From DATLFA01 sp039934635 (GTDB lineage: Bacteria > Actinomycetota > Acidimicrobiia > Acidimicrobiales > WLNW01): a stretch of DNA of 26,944 bases. The notes under the pieces are model-generated. The model saw only the letters and a list, made by a program, of their open reading frames with translations. It had not been told where the DNA came from and did not search any database. Numbering within the stretch: the first letter of the stretch is position 1; every line of letters begins with the position of its first letter. Position numbers and translations under genes: made by a program. The stretch spans positions 1 through 26,944 of the forward strand of contig JBDTLT010000054.1 in assembly GCA_039934635.1 (NCBI GenBank), in the 5' to 3' direction. This document shows, piece after piece, positions 8,180 to 16,445 of the stretch.

Positions 8180-9166
8180 TCAGCCTTCCTCGCGCCGCTT
8201 CGGCACCGGGACCGACTTGATGACCCGGTCGAGCAGGTCGATAGAAGACACGCCGGCGAGCTCTGCTTCGGGCGACACGATCATGCGATGGCCGAGCACG
8301 AAGGGCACGACGGCCTTGACGTCGTCGGCGGTGACGAAGGGCCGGCTGTCAGCGGCGGCGTAGGCCTTGGAGGCTCGGGTCAGCGCGATGGCACCGCGGG
8401 GGCTGACGCCGAGGCGTAGCTGCGGCAACTCACGGGTCGCGCGGGCGATCGACACGATGTACTGGCGCACGGCGGGCGCCACGAAGGTGCGCTCGACGAC
8501 ATTGGCCATGCGCTCGATGTCGTGGGTGGTGATGACCGGCGACAGGGCGGAGGGACGGCGGCGACCGACGGCGAGGTCGATGACCTCGAGTTCGGCCGCA
8601 CGATCGGGATAGCCGACCGAGATGCGCATCAGGAAGCGGTCGAGCTGTGCCTCGGGCAGGTTGTAGACACCCTCGTGCTCGATCGGGTTCTGCGTCGCCA
8701 CCACGATGAACGGATACGGCACGGGGTAGCTGCGCCCGTCGACGGTCACCTGGTATTCCTGCATGACCTCGAGCAACGCGGACTGTGTCTTGGGTGAGGC
8801 GCGGTTGATCTCATCGCCGAGCACCACGTTGGCGAACACGCTGCCGGGGCGGAACTCGAACTCGTTGGTGCGCCGGTTGAAGATCTGCACGCCCGTCACG
8901 TCGGTGGGCAGGAGGTCAGGCGTGAACTGGATGCGGGTCCACGTGCCGTCGATCGACTCGGCGATGGCCTTGGCCAGGGAGGTCTTGCCGATGCCGGGCA
9001 CGTCTTCGATCAGGAGGTGGCCCTCGGCGGCGAGGCAGGCGAGCGCCAGGCGAATGACCTGTGTCTTGCCCCGCAAGACGCGCTCGATGTTGCTCACCAT
9101 CGATGCGAAGTCGCGGGCGAACTCCTCGGCCTCGGCGTCGAGGGTGTTCGCTTCTACCTGGGTCAC
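8180..9166 (-). CDS. MoxR-family AAA+ ATPase
   Basis: A protein of 328 residues, the usual MoxR length. Walker A is at 58-63 in VPGIGKTSLAKA, Walker B at 118-120 in VVLGDEINRASPKTQSALLE, sensor 1 in ATQNP (about 157-161), and the arginine-containing LPEAQLDRFLM motif at 170-180. The start GTG 9166 follows a good AGGAG ribosome site (9172-9176 on the plus strand). It is the first gene of the moxR-DUF58-transglutaminase operon. MoxR proteins act as chaperone-like ATPases that remodel or load cofactors into vWA-containing partners, here most likely the DUF58 protein. The function is established for the family; the client in this organism is not visible. Confidence 0.95.
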   Translation of the reverse strand: MTQVEANTLDAEAEEFARDFASMVSNIERVLRGKTQVIRLALACLAAEGHLLIEDVPGIGKTSLAKAIAESIDGTWTRIQFTPDLLPTDVTGVQIFNRRTNEFEFRPGSVFANVVLGDEINRASPKTQSALLEVMQEYQVTVDGRSYPVPYPFIVVATQNPIEHEGVYNLPEAQLDRFLMRISVGYPDRAAELEVIDLAVGRRRPSALSPVITTHDIERMANVVERTFVAPAVRQYIVSIARATRELPQLRLGVSPRGAIALTRASKAYAAADSRPFVTADDVKAVVPFVLGHRMIVSPEAELAGVSSIDLLDRVIKSVPVPKRREEG

Positions 9167-9353
9167 GATGGCTCCTGTGTCGGCCCCTTATCGTCCATCA
9201 GGGCCGCTGCGCAGGGTATCGGGGCGAATGCGCGGTGGCTCGGCAGGAACGTGAGACAATGCGGGGCTAGAGATATCGCGATTGGTCGCGATCCGCCAGT
9301 GCTCGACCGCCCTTTTTCGCGAATCCCCGTCTGCCGTGCCTCGCGCGGCTCGG

Positions 9354-10205
9354 ATGAAAGGGCTGCTCACGGTCGTCCGACGCCGCCTCGATGTCGAGCT
9401 CGTTCGCCGTGGCCTCGCCGAGAGCGGGGAAAGCGCACAGTCGATGATCGCCGCCGGGCTGGTGACGGTGGCGAGCGTGGTCGCCACCAATGCGGCCCGG
9501 CGCACCGCTCCCGATGAGCCGATCGAGCTGGTCGGCCCGCCGCCGCGCTTCGTCAGCCGGGGCGGGACCAAGCTCGAGGCGGCCCTCGCGGCCTTCGGGC
9601 TCCTTGTCGAGGGCCAGCGGGCCATCGACGTGGGCGCCTCGACCGGGGGCTTCACGGACTGCCTGCTGCGGCACGGGGCCGCCGCCGTGACGAGTATCGA
9701 CGTCGGCTACGGCCAGCTCCACGAGCGCATCCGGGCCGACCCCCGGGTCGTGGTGCGCGAACGGACCCACATCCGCGACGTCGGGCCCGACGATGTCGGT
9801 GGGCCAGTGCCGCTCGTGGTGGTCGACGTGTCGTTCATCTCGCTGTCATCGGTCCTCGACGCGCTGCTTTCGCTGGTCGATGACGGAGGGCGGATCGTCG
9901 CGCTCGTGAAGCCGCAATTCGAAGCCGGTCGGGCCGACGCCGATCGCGGACGCGGCGTCATCCGTGACCCGGAGGTGTGGCGACGGGTGCTCATCGCGTT
10001 GCGGTCCGACGTAGACGCCCATGGCGCGGCCATGATGGGGCTGATGATCTCGCCCATCACCGGTGCACAGGGCAACGTGGAATTCTTCGCACTCATCGAG
10101 CGGGTCGCGGGCGCGTCCATGCACGGGGTCGATGACCGGGCCATCGACAACGCCGCGATCGACGACGTTGTCGATCAAGCGCGTCGACGAGAGCTACCTC
10201 AATGA
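9354..10205 (+). CDS. tlyA: TlyA-type 16S/23S rRNA 2'-O-methyltransferase
   Basis: A protein of 283 residues from ATG 9354. An N-terminal S4 RNA-binding domain (about 8-65, RRRLDVELVRRGLAES) precedes an FtsJ-like methyltransferase with the SAM site DVGASTGGFTDCLL. A catalytic tetrad is visible as Lys73 (TKLEAA), Asp158 (VVVDVSF), Lys186 (ALVKPQF) and Glu243 (NVEFFAL), spaced like the K-D-K-E tetrad of mycobacterial TlyA. The family 2'-O-methylates cytidines in 16S helix 44 and 23S helix 69; loss gives capreomycin resistance in mycobacteria. The start is not certain: the frame is open to a TTG at 9282 and a GTG at 9336, and no strong ribosome site precedes 9354. The S4 alignment favours 9354. 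Its TGA overlaps the nadK ATG by four bases. Confidence 0.93.
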   Translation: MKGLLTVVRRRLDVELVRRGLAESGESAQSMIAAGLVTVASVVATNAARRTAPDEPIELVGPPPRFVSRGGTKLEAALAAFGLLVEGQRAIDVGASTGGFTDCLLRHGAAAVTSIDVGYGQLHERIRADPRVVVRERTHIRDVGPDDVGGPVPLVVVDVSFISLSSVLDALLSLVDDGGRIVALVKPQFEAGRADADRGRGVIRDPEVWRRVLIALRSDVDAHGAAMMGLMISPITGAQGNVEFFALIERVAGASMHGVDDRAIDNAAIDDVVDQARRRELPQ

Positions 10206-11047
10206 CACGGAGCTCGGTTCGGCGCGTCGGCATCGTGGTCAACGAGAGCCGTGAGGCGGCGCTGCAGTCAGCCGACGAATTGGCCGCCTGGCTCGAGGGA
10301 GCGGGCCACGAAGTGCGCCGTCCCGACCCAGTAGAGACTGACGAAGGATTCATCGACGGTCTCGACCTCGTGGTGAGCCTCGGTGGCGACGGCAGCATCT
10401 TGCGCAGCGTGGCGCTCGTCGGGGATCACGAAGTGCCGATCCTCGGTGTCAACTTCGGTCAGCTCGGCTATCTCACGCTCGTCGAGCCGAACGAGGCACA
10501 GAGCGCGGTCGAGCGATTCTTCGCCGGCGAGTTCGATATCGAAGAGCGGATGCTGCTCGAGGTGCGGGTGCATTCGCCCGGCACCGAACTCGACGGCACG
10601 GTGCATCACGCGCTCAACGAAGCGACGCTCGAACGGCCCGTGACGCTGAGCACGCTGCGGTTGTCGGTGAGCTTCGACGACAAGTTCTTCACCACCTACG
10701 CCGCCGACGGGTTGATCGTCGCGACGCCCACCGGCTCGACCGCCTATGCGTTCTCGGTGCGCGCACCCATCATCGACGCCACCCATCGGGCGCTGCTGTT
10801 GACTCCGATCTCGCCGCACATGCTCTTCGACCGCTCGCTGGTGCTGACGCCGTCAACCCGGGTCGAGATCACGGTCAGCTCGCAGCGCCCGGCGAGCCTG
10901 TCAGTGGACGGCCGTAGTCTTGGGGTGTTGCGTGACGGAGACGCCATCACTTGCACCGCCTCATCCCGGGTGGCCCGATTGATTGCCTTCGGGCCACGCG
11001 ACTTCCATGCCGTGCTCAAGGCCAAGTTCGGCCTCAACGACCGCTGA
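10202..11047 (+). CDS. nadK: NAD kinase
   Basis: A protein of 281 residues that phosphorylates NAD to NADP in the cytoplasm. The ATP/polyphosphate site GGDGS begins at residue 61 (SLGGDGSILRS), the NE-type motif is HHALNEATLER, and the conserved TPTGSTAYAFS loop lies near 175-185. The C-terminal part holds the SVDGR segment typical of the family. The ATG overlaps the tlyA stop (ATGA), so the two are coupled. The order tlyA-nadK-recN is conserved in actinobacteria. A 58-base gap separates it from recN. Confidence 0.96.
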   Translation: MTRSSVRRVGIVVNESREAALQSADELAAWLEGAGHEVRRPDPVETDEGFIDGLDLVVSLGGDGSILRSVALVGDHEVPILGVNFGQLGYLTLVEPNEAQSAVERFFAGEFDIEERMLLEVRVHSPGTELDGTVHHALNEATLERPVTLSTLRLSVSFDDKFFTTYAADGLIVATPTGSTAYAFSVRAPIIDATHRALLLTPISPHMLFDRSLVLTPSTRVEITVSSQRPASLSVDGRSLGVLRDGDAITCTASSRVARLIAFGPRDFHAVLKAKFGLNDR

Positions 11048-11105
11048 CCACTGTCTCCCACAAGCACCGCCCCCACGCCCTGACCCACACAAGCGAGCGA
11101 AACCT

Positions 11106-12704
11106 GTGCTCACCGAACTGGCCATCACCGACCTCGGAGTCATCTCCGAGCTCTCGCTCGTCCTCGGGCCCGGCCTCACCGCGGTCACCGGCGAGACCGG
11201 CGCGGGCAAGACCATGGTCGTCGAGGCCATCGGGCTGCTGCTCGGCGGTCGCGCCGACGGCACGGTGGTGCGCGCCGGTTGTGCCGAGGCGATCGTCGAG
11301 GGCCGCTTCGTCATCGGTTCCGACGAAGAAGTCGTGGTGCGCCGCGTCGTGCCGCGCGACGGTCGTTCACGCGCGTATCTCGACGGGCGCCTGGCCACCG
11401 TCACGTCGCTGGCCGAGCTGGGCAGCTCACTCGTCGACATCCATGGCCAGCACGCGCACCAGTCGCTGGTGTCGACGACGACGCAGCGTGCCGCGCTCGA
11501 TCGATTCGGCAGCGTCGACACCGGTGCGCTCGACGCGGTGCGGGCCACGCTGGCGACGATCGACGCCTCCCTCGCCGAGCTCGGCGGCGACGAGCGGGCG
11601 CGGGCGCGCGAGATCGACCTCTACCGCTTCCAGGTCGACGAGCTGCGCCGCGCCGCTATCGACAGTCCCGACGAAGACCAACAACTCGAACAGGACGAGA
11701 GCGAACTCAGCGACGCACTCGCCCATCGCGAGGCGGGCGCCCAGGCGAGCGACGCGCTCGGGGGCGACGACGGCGCGGCACTCGACGCCATCGGCACCGC
11801 GCTCGCCGCGCTCGGCGACCGGGCTCCCTATCGCGACCTGGCCGGGCGGTTGCGTTCGGTGCACGCCGACCTCGACGACATCGCTCACGACATCCGCGCC
11901 ATTGCCGAGCGCATCGAAGAAGACCCCGAGCGTCTCGCGGCGCTGCGCGCCCGCCGCCAACTGCTGCGCGACATGCGGCGCAAGTATGGGCCGGGGCTCG
12001 ACGACGTCATCGCCTACGGCGCCGAGGCCGAACGTCGCTTGGCCGACCTGTCGGCCCACGACCAGCGCGCCGCTGATCTCGACGCGCAGCGCGTCGCGGC
12101 CCTGCGCCAGCGGGCGGCCGCCGAGGCCCAGGTGCGCGCGGCCCGCCTCGCGGCGGCACCGCGCCTGGCCAAGGCGGTCGAGCGCCACCTGCGCGAGTTG
12201 GCGATGCCCAAGGCCAAGCTCGAGGTGGCGGTCGACGGCGCGGCCGGCGAAGACGTCCGTGTCCTGCTTGCGGCCAATCCCGGTGCACCGCCGTTGCCGC
12301 TCGGCAAGGTGGCTTCGGGCGGCGAGTTGGCGCGGGCCATGTTGGCCCTGCGCCTGGCGCTGCCCCCGGCGGGCGACACCACACCGCCGACCTACGTATT
12401 CGACGAGGTCGACGCAGGCATCGGCGGCGCCGCGGCCACGGCCGTGGGGCGGGCGTTGGCCAAGCTGGCCCGGCACCGGCAGGTCCTCGTGGTGACGCAT
12501 CTCCCACAGGTCGCGGCCTACGCCGATCAGCACGTGGCGGTGCACAAGTCGGCGCAGGCGCGCTCGACGACCGTGCGCGCCGATCTCGTCATCGGCACCA
12601 CGCGAGTCGTCGAATTGTCACGGATGTTGTCGGGTTCACCCGAAAGTGCGACCGCCCGCGAACACGCCGCCGAGTTGTTGCGCACCGCGGCCGCCGACAG
12701 GTGA
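11106..12704 (+). CDS. recN: DNA repair ATPase RecN
   Basis: A protein of 532 residues from GTG 11106, which gives the standard RecN beginning (MLTELAITDLGVIS). It is an SMC-like ATPase with a split ABC head: Walker A GETGAGKT at 29-36, the conserved DIHGQHAHQSL segment, a central coiled-coil region (about 150-340, rich in Glu, Asp, Ala and Arg), the ABC signature ASGGELARAML near 404, Walker B TYVFDEVDAGIGG near 429, and the switch histidine in VVTHLPQVAAYADQH. RecN acts early in double-strand break repair. The ribosome site is weak (GAGCGA). The frame is open further upstream to 10983, but that part overlaps nadK and is not RecN-like. Confidence 0.96.
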   Translation: MLTELAITDLGVISELSLVLGPGLTAVTGETGAGKTMVVEAIGLLLGGRADGTVVRAGCAEAIVEGRFVIGSDEEVVVRRVVPRDGRSRAYLDGRLATVTSLAELGSSLVDIHGQHAHQSLVSTTTQRAALDRFGSVDTGALDAVRATLATIDASLAELGGDERARAREIDLYRFQVDELRRAAIDSPDEDQQLEQDESELSDALAHREAGAQASDALGGDDGAALDAIGTALAALGDRAPYRDLAGRLRSVHADLDDIAHDIRAIAERIEEDPERLAALRARRQLLRDMRRKYGPGLDDVIAYGAEAERRLADLSAHDQRAADLDAQRVAALRQRAAAEAQVRAARLAAAPRLAKAVERHLRELAMPKAKLEVAVDGAAGEDVRVLLAANPGAPPLPLGKVASGGELARAMLALRLALPPAGDTTPPTYVFDEVDAGIGGAAATAVGRALAKLARHRQVLVVTHLPQVAAYADQHVAVHKSAQARSTTVRADLVIGTTRVVELSRMLSGSPESATAREHAAELLRTAAADR

Positions 12705-12748
12705 CGCATCGACGCTCGCCCATGCGCGCGATCATCGGTCGACAACGG

Positions 12749-12754
12749 TAGGTT
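12749..12754 (+). promoter_or_regulatory. Candidate leaderless -10 box of pyrG
   Basis: TAGGTT lies exactly eight bases before the GTG at 12763, the spacing expected if transcription begins at the start codon. No ribosome site close to consensus is present. The -35 region is not clear. Confidence 0.45.
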
Positions 12755-12762
12755 GCACTCCC

Positions 12763-14403
12763 GTGACAAAACACATCTTCGTCACTGGTGGTGTAGCCAG
12801 TTCCCTCGGCAAGGGCCTCACGGCTTCTTCGCTCGGTCGACTACTCAAATGCCGCGGCTTTCGGGTCACGATGCAAAAGCTCGACCCTTACATCAACATC
12901 GATCCGGGCACGATGAACCCGATCGAGCACGGCGAGGTCTACGTCACCGACGATGGTGCCGAAACCGATCTCGATCTCGGGCACTACGAACGGTTCATCG
13001 ACGAAAACTTGACGCGCGCGTCCAACGCCACGACAGGGTCGATCTACTGGTCGGTGATCAACGCCGAGCGGCGCGGTGACTATCTCGGGCGGACCGTGCA
13101 GGTCATCCCGCACATCACCGACGAGATCAAGCAACGCATCCGCGCCTTGACGACCGACGATGTCGATGTCGTCATCACCGAAGTCGGTGGCACCGTGGGC
13201 GATATCGAGATCCTGCCGTTCCTCGAAGCGATACGTCAGTACCGACTCGAGGTCGGTCGCGACAACGTGTGCTACGTGCACGTCACGCTGGTGCCGTTCA
13301 TCGGTCCGTCGGGCGAGCAAAAGACCAAGCCGACGCAGCACTCGGTTACCGAGTTGCGCAGCCGCGGCATTCAACCCGATGCCATCGTGTGTCGCAGCGA
13401 GCAGCCCATCTCCGATTCGCTCAAGCGCAAGATCTCCAACTTGTGCGACGTGCCCATCGACGGGGTGGTCAACGCGGCCGATGCCGAGAGCCTCTACGAG
13501 ATCCCGATCGTGTTGCACGAAGAGGGTCTCGACCGTTTGGTGTGCGAGATCCTGCGCCTGCCCGAGCGGCCCTGTGATCTCACCGACTGGATCGAACTCA
13601 ACCGGCGCGTACGCGAAGCCAAGCGCACCGTGCGGGTGGGCATCGTAGGCAAATACGTGAGTCTCATCGACGCTTATTTGTCGGTCGTCGAGTCGCTCAA
13701 TCATTCCGCACTGTTCCACAACTGCCGCGTCGAGATCGATTGGATCGAAGCCGAGACCGTCACGGGTCTCTTCGCCGAAAACCATCTGCGCGATCTCGAC
13801 GGCATCGTCATCCCCGGCGGGTTCGGCGAGCGCGGTATCGAAGGCAAGATCGCCACGGCCGGCTACGCGCGAGAGCAGGGCATCCCTTGTCTCGGTCTGT
13901 GCCTCGGTCTGCAGGTGATGACTATCGAATACGCCCGCAACGCGCTCGGTATGAGCGGCGCGAACTCGACCGAGTTCGACTCCAAGACGCACTATCCCGT
14001 GATCGACTTGATGTCGTCGCAACTCGGCGTCGTCGACAAGGGCGGCACGATGCGCCTCGGCGCGTACATCGCGCAACTGCGTCCCGGCTCGCAGGTGCAC
14101 GACATCTACGGCGAAGACGTCGTTTCCGAACGGCACCGTCACCGTTACGAGTTCAACCCGCGCTTTCGGCGTCGCTTCGAAGAAGGCGGGCTCGTGTGTT
14201 CCGGCGAATCGCCCGACGGGCAACTCGTCGAGTTCATCGAGTTGCCGTCGCACCCGTTCTGGGTCGGCACGCAGGCGCACCCCGAATTCAAGTCGCGGCC
14301 CACGCGGCCGGCGCCGCTGTTCCGGGCGTTCATCGAAGCCGTGCTCGCCCGCTCCGAGGGCCGCAACCCCCACTTGATCGACCTGCACGAATTCGGCGCC
14401 TGA
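12763..14403 (+). CDS. pyrG: CTP synthase
   Basis: A protein of 546 residues that converts UTP to CTP using ATP and glutamine. The amidoligase domain starts with KHIFVTGGVASSLGKGLTAS directly after the GTG start, which fixes the start. The glutaminase domain carries VIPGGFGERG, the nucleophile Cys380 in CLGLCLGLQ, and His506/Glu508 in AHPEF, so the glutamine amidotransferase triad is complete. The frame is open upstream to 12646, but that part overlaps recN and has no pyrG character. The gene probably has its own promoter. The Nudix gene follows three bases after the stop. Confidence 0.97.
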   Translation: MTKHIFVTGGVASSLGKGLTASSLGRLLKCRGFRVTMQKLDPYINIDPGTMNPIEHGEVYVTDDGAETDLDLGHYERFIDENLTRASNATTGSIYWSVINAERRGDYLGRTVQVIPHITDEIKQRIRALTTDDVDVVITEVGGTVGDIEILPFLEAIRQYRLEVGRDNVCYVHVTLVPFIGPSGEQKTKPTQHSVTELRSRGIQPDAIVCRSEQPISDSLKRKISNLCDVPIDGVVNAADAESLYEIPIVLHEEGLDRLVCEILRLPERPCDLTDWIELNRRVREAKRTVRVGIVGKYVSLIDAYLSVVESLNHSALFHNCRVEIDWIEAETVTGLFAENHLRDLDGIVIPGGFGERGIEGKIATAGYAREQGIPCLGLCLGLQVMTIEYARNALGMSGANSTEFDSKTHYPVIDLMSSQLGVVDKGGTMRLGAYIAQLRPGSQVHDIYGEDVVSERHRHRYEFNPRFRRRFEEGGLVCSGESPDGQLVEFIELPSHPFWVGTQAHPEFKSRPTRPAPLFRAFIEAVLARSEGRNPHLIDLHEFGA

Positions 14404-14406
14404 CGC

Positions 14407-14961
14407 GTGGATCGCTCGTCGACGGGCGGTTTTCGCCAAATCAGCGAAGACACCGTCTTCGAGGGCGCGATCATCCGAGTCGCAGTGGGCGAGTTCGTCA
14501 GCCCCTCGGGCAACGTCGTCGTTCGTGAACTGGTCCGCCATCCGGGCGCAGTTTCGGTGGTCGCCATCGTCGACGATCATGTCGTGATGGTGCGCCAGTA
14601 CCGGGCCGCTATCGGGGGCGATCTGCTCGAGATCCCCGCGGGCAAGCGCGATGTCGCCGACGAGCCCCCCGAGCTCACCGCGGCGCGCGAACTCGTCGAA
14701 GAGGTGGGTCTGCAACCGCGCTCGCTCGAACTGTTGACCGCGTTCTACAACTCGGCCGGCTTCTCCGATGAGTATTGCTACGTCTATCTCGCGACCGAGT
14801 TCGACGAGGCGACGATCCAGGCGCACGGCGAAGAAGAACAACACATGACGATCGAACACGTACCACTCGACGACGTGCCCGCGATGATCGCCGATGGTCG
14901 GTTGTGCGATGCCAAGTCGGTCATCGGATTGACGCTGGCGCTGCGCCGTCTCGGGCGATGA
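14407..14961 (+). CDS. Nudix hydrolase, ADP-ribose pyrophosphatase type
   Basis: A protein of 184 residues from GTG 14407, three bases after the pyrG stop. The Nudix box is GKRDVADEPPELTAARELVE followed by EVGL, with the REL and EE metal-binding residues intact and one extra residue between the Gly and first Glu, as in the ADP-ribose pyrophosphatase group. The syntenic M. tuberculosis gene Rv1700 is described as an ADP-ribose pyrophosphatase. The likely reaction is hydrolysis of ADP-ribose or a related nucleoside diphosphate sugar to AMP plus sugar phosphate; the substrate is inferred from family and position. The stop overlaps the xerD start by four bases. Confidence 0.92.
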   Translation: MDRSSTGGFRQISEDTVFEGAIIRVAVGEFVSPSGNVVVRELVRHPGAVSVVAIVDDHVVMVRQYRAAIGGDLLEIPAGKRDVADEPPELTAARELVEEVGLQPRSLELLTAFYNSAGFSDEYCYVYLATEFDEATIQAHGEEEQHMTIEHVPLDDVPAMIADGRLCDAKSVIGLTLALRRLGR

Positions 14962-15905
14962 CCACGGCGACGCTCCCCGAAGCCGCGGAGGAGTATCTGA
15001 CGTGGCTCGTCGTCGAAAAGGGTCGCGCACCCAACACCATCGCCGGCTACCGCCACGACCTCGCGCAGTACTGCCGGTTCCTCGACGAGCGCGGCCGCAC
15101 CCTCGACGACGCGACCGAACGCGACGTCATCGATCTGGTCCACTTGTTGCGCAATCACGGTCGCGCCGCGCGTACGGTGGCGCGAGCCACGGTGGCGGTG
15201 CGCGGGCTGCACAAGTTCATGGCGGTCGAAGAGTTGCGCGGTGACGATCCGACGAGCGATGTCGAGATGCCCCAAGTGCCCCGCGGACTGCCCAAGGCAC
15301 TGACCGAAGACGAGGTCGGGCGACTTCTCGCGGCGGTCGACGGTGTCGACGCGCTGGCATTGCGCGATCGCGCCATGCTCGAAGTGCTCTACGGCGCGGG
15401 GTTGCGCATCTCCGAGTTGTGTGGGCTGTCGCTCTCCGACATCGACCTGCGCGACTGCGTGATGCGCGCCTTCGGCAAAGGCTCCAAGGAACGCATCGTC
15501 CCCATCGGTCGCATGGCGGTGGCCGCGCTGACCGACTACTTCGGCGCGGGCGGCCGACCGCAACTCGAACCCGAACGGTGGAAGTCGCGCCGTGACAGTG
15601 AAGCCGTGTTCCTCAACCCGCGCGGCGGCCGCTTGAGCCGTCAGGGTGCGTGGGGGGCCGTGCGCAAGTACGGCATCATCGCCGGCATCGGCGCCAAGCT
15701 GACGCCGCACGTGCTGCGCCATTCGTGCGCGACGCACATGCTCGATCACGGCGCCGATATCCGCTCGGTACAAGAGTTGCTCGGTCATGCCTCGATCAGT
15801 ACGACGCAGATCTACACCATGGTGTCGGCCGAGCGCCTCTGGCAGGTCTACGACGCCGCGCACCCACGAGCCCGCGCCTCAACACGCGCTCCCGCCGACC
15901 GATAG
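14958..15905 (+). CDS. xerD: Site-specific tyrosine recombinase XerD
   Basis: A protein of 315 residues. The N-terminal SAM-like DNA-binding domain (about 5-95, EEYLTWLVVEKGRAPNTIAG) is followed by a catalytic domain with Arg150 (GAGLRISELCGL), the beta-hairpin lysine region (GKGSKERIVPIG), His251-x-x-Arg254 (HVLRHSCATHM), His277 (LLGHASISTTQ) and nucleophile Tyr286 (QIYT). All catalytic residues are present. XerD with XerC resolves chromosome dimers at dif. The position after pyrG and the Nudix gene, and before scpA, matches the actinobacterial xerD locus rather than a phage integrase. The ATG overlaps the Nudix stop (ATGA). Confidence 0.95.
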   Translation: MTTATLPEAAEEYLTWLVVEKGRAPNTIAGYRHDLAQYCRFLDERGRTLDDATERDVIDLVHLLRNHGRAARTVARATVAVRGLHKFMAVEELRGDDPTSDVEMPQVPRGLPKALTEDEVGRLLAAVDGVDALALRDRAMLEVLYGAGLRISELCGLSLSDIDLRDCVMRAFGKGSKERIVPIGRMAVAALTDYFGAGGRPQLEPERWKSRRDSEAVFLNPRGGRLSRQGAWGAVRKYGIIAGIGAKLTPHVLRHSCATHMLDHGADIRSVQELLGHASISTTQIYTMVSAERLWQVYDAAHPRARASTRAPADR

Positions 15906-15913
15906 GACTGGCT

Positions 15914-16432
15914 GTGGCAACGAACGCACACCTCGCCCGGCGGTTCTTCGGGTCGCTGCGACCCGGTGGCCCGTCCGCGCCCGATGCGCAGTTTGTGCAG
16001 AGCGTGCTGTCGAGCGAAGAGCATGCGCTCTGGCAACGAATGTCGGGCCCTGATCGCCGGCATTCGGCACAGGTTGCGCGCGCCGTGCAGCACACGCTCG
16101 GCGACGCCGCACCGACCGAAGTGCTCGCCGCCGCGCTGTTGCACGACGTCGGCAAGATTCACAGCCGGCTGCGCACGTTCGGTCGCGTCGTCGCGACATT
16201 GACGATCAAGACCGCCGGCCGCGACGAGGTCGCATCGTGGGTGCATGTCGGTGGGCTCCACCGCCGCATTGCGCTCTACCAGAATCATCCGGACATCGGT
16301 GGCGACGATCTCGAGTTGGCCGGCAGCCATCCGTTGACGACCGCCTGGACACGCGAGCACCATCGCAACGCGGAGGAGTGGTCCATTCCGCACGAATACG
16401 CAACCGTGCTCGACGCCTGCGACAACGACTAA
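15914..16432 (+). CDS. Small HD-domain protein
   Basis: A protein of 172 residues from GTG 15914; AGGA at 15904-15907 is a possible ribosome site. It carries one HD-type phosphohydrolase motif set: RRHSAQVARAV, then LLHDVGKIHS, with a further histidine in HVGGLHRR and a C-terminal HHRNAEEW segment. HD proteins are metal-dependent phosphohydrolases acting on nucleotides or cyclic nucleotides, but the substrate cannot be deduced here. It is shorter than RelA/SpoT or dGTPase proteins and has no other domain. It ends 13 bases from the convergent trpS stop. Confidence 0.85.
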   Translation: MATNAHLARRFFGSLRPGGPSAPDAQFVQSVLSSEEHALWQRMSGPDRRHSAQVARAVQHTLGDAAPTEVLAAALLHDVGKIHSRLRTFGRVVATLTIKTAGRDEVASWVHVGGLHRRIALYQNHPDIGGDDLELAGSHPLTTAWTREHHRNAEEWSIPHEYATVLDACDND

Positions 16433-16445
16433 CCGCTGAGGTAGC

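Noticed and set aside
9282..9353. Longer N-terminus for tlyA from TTG 9282
   Set aside because: The extra 24 residues do not resemble the family, and the tetrad spacing and S4 alignment fit the ATG at 9354.
12841..15030. 729-residue minus-strand frame opposite pyrG and the Nudix gene
   Set aside because: No domain or start signal, and it lies across two well-supported genes on the other strand; typical of GC-rich DNA.
14958..15905. Phage or integron integrase as sign of a mobile island
   Set aside because: Position, length and motifs match the housekeeping xerD of this actinobacterial locus, and there is no tRNA or attachment site beside it.
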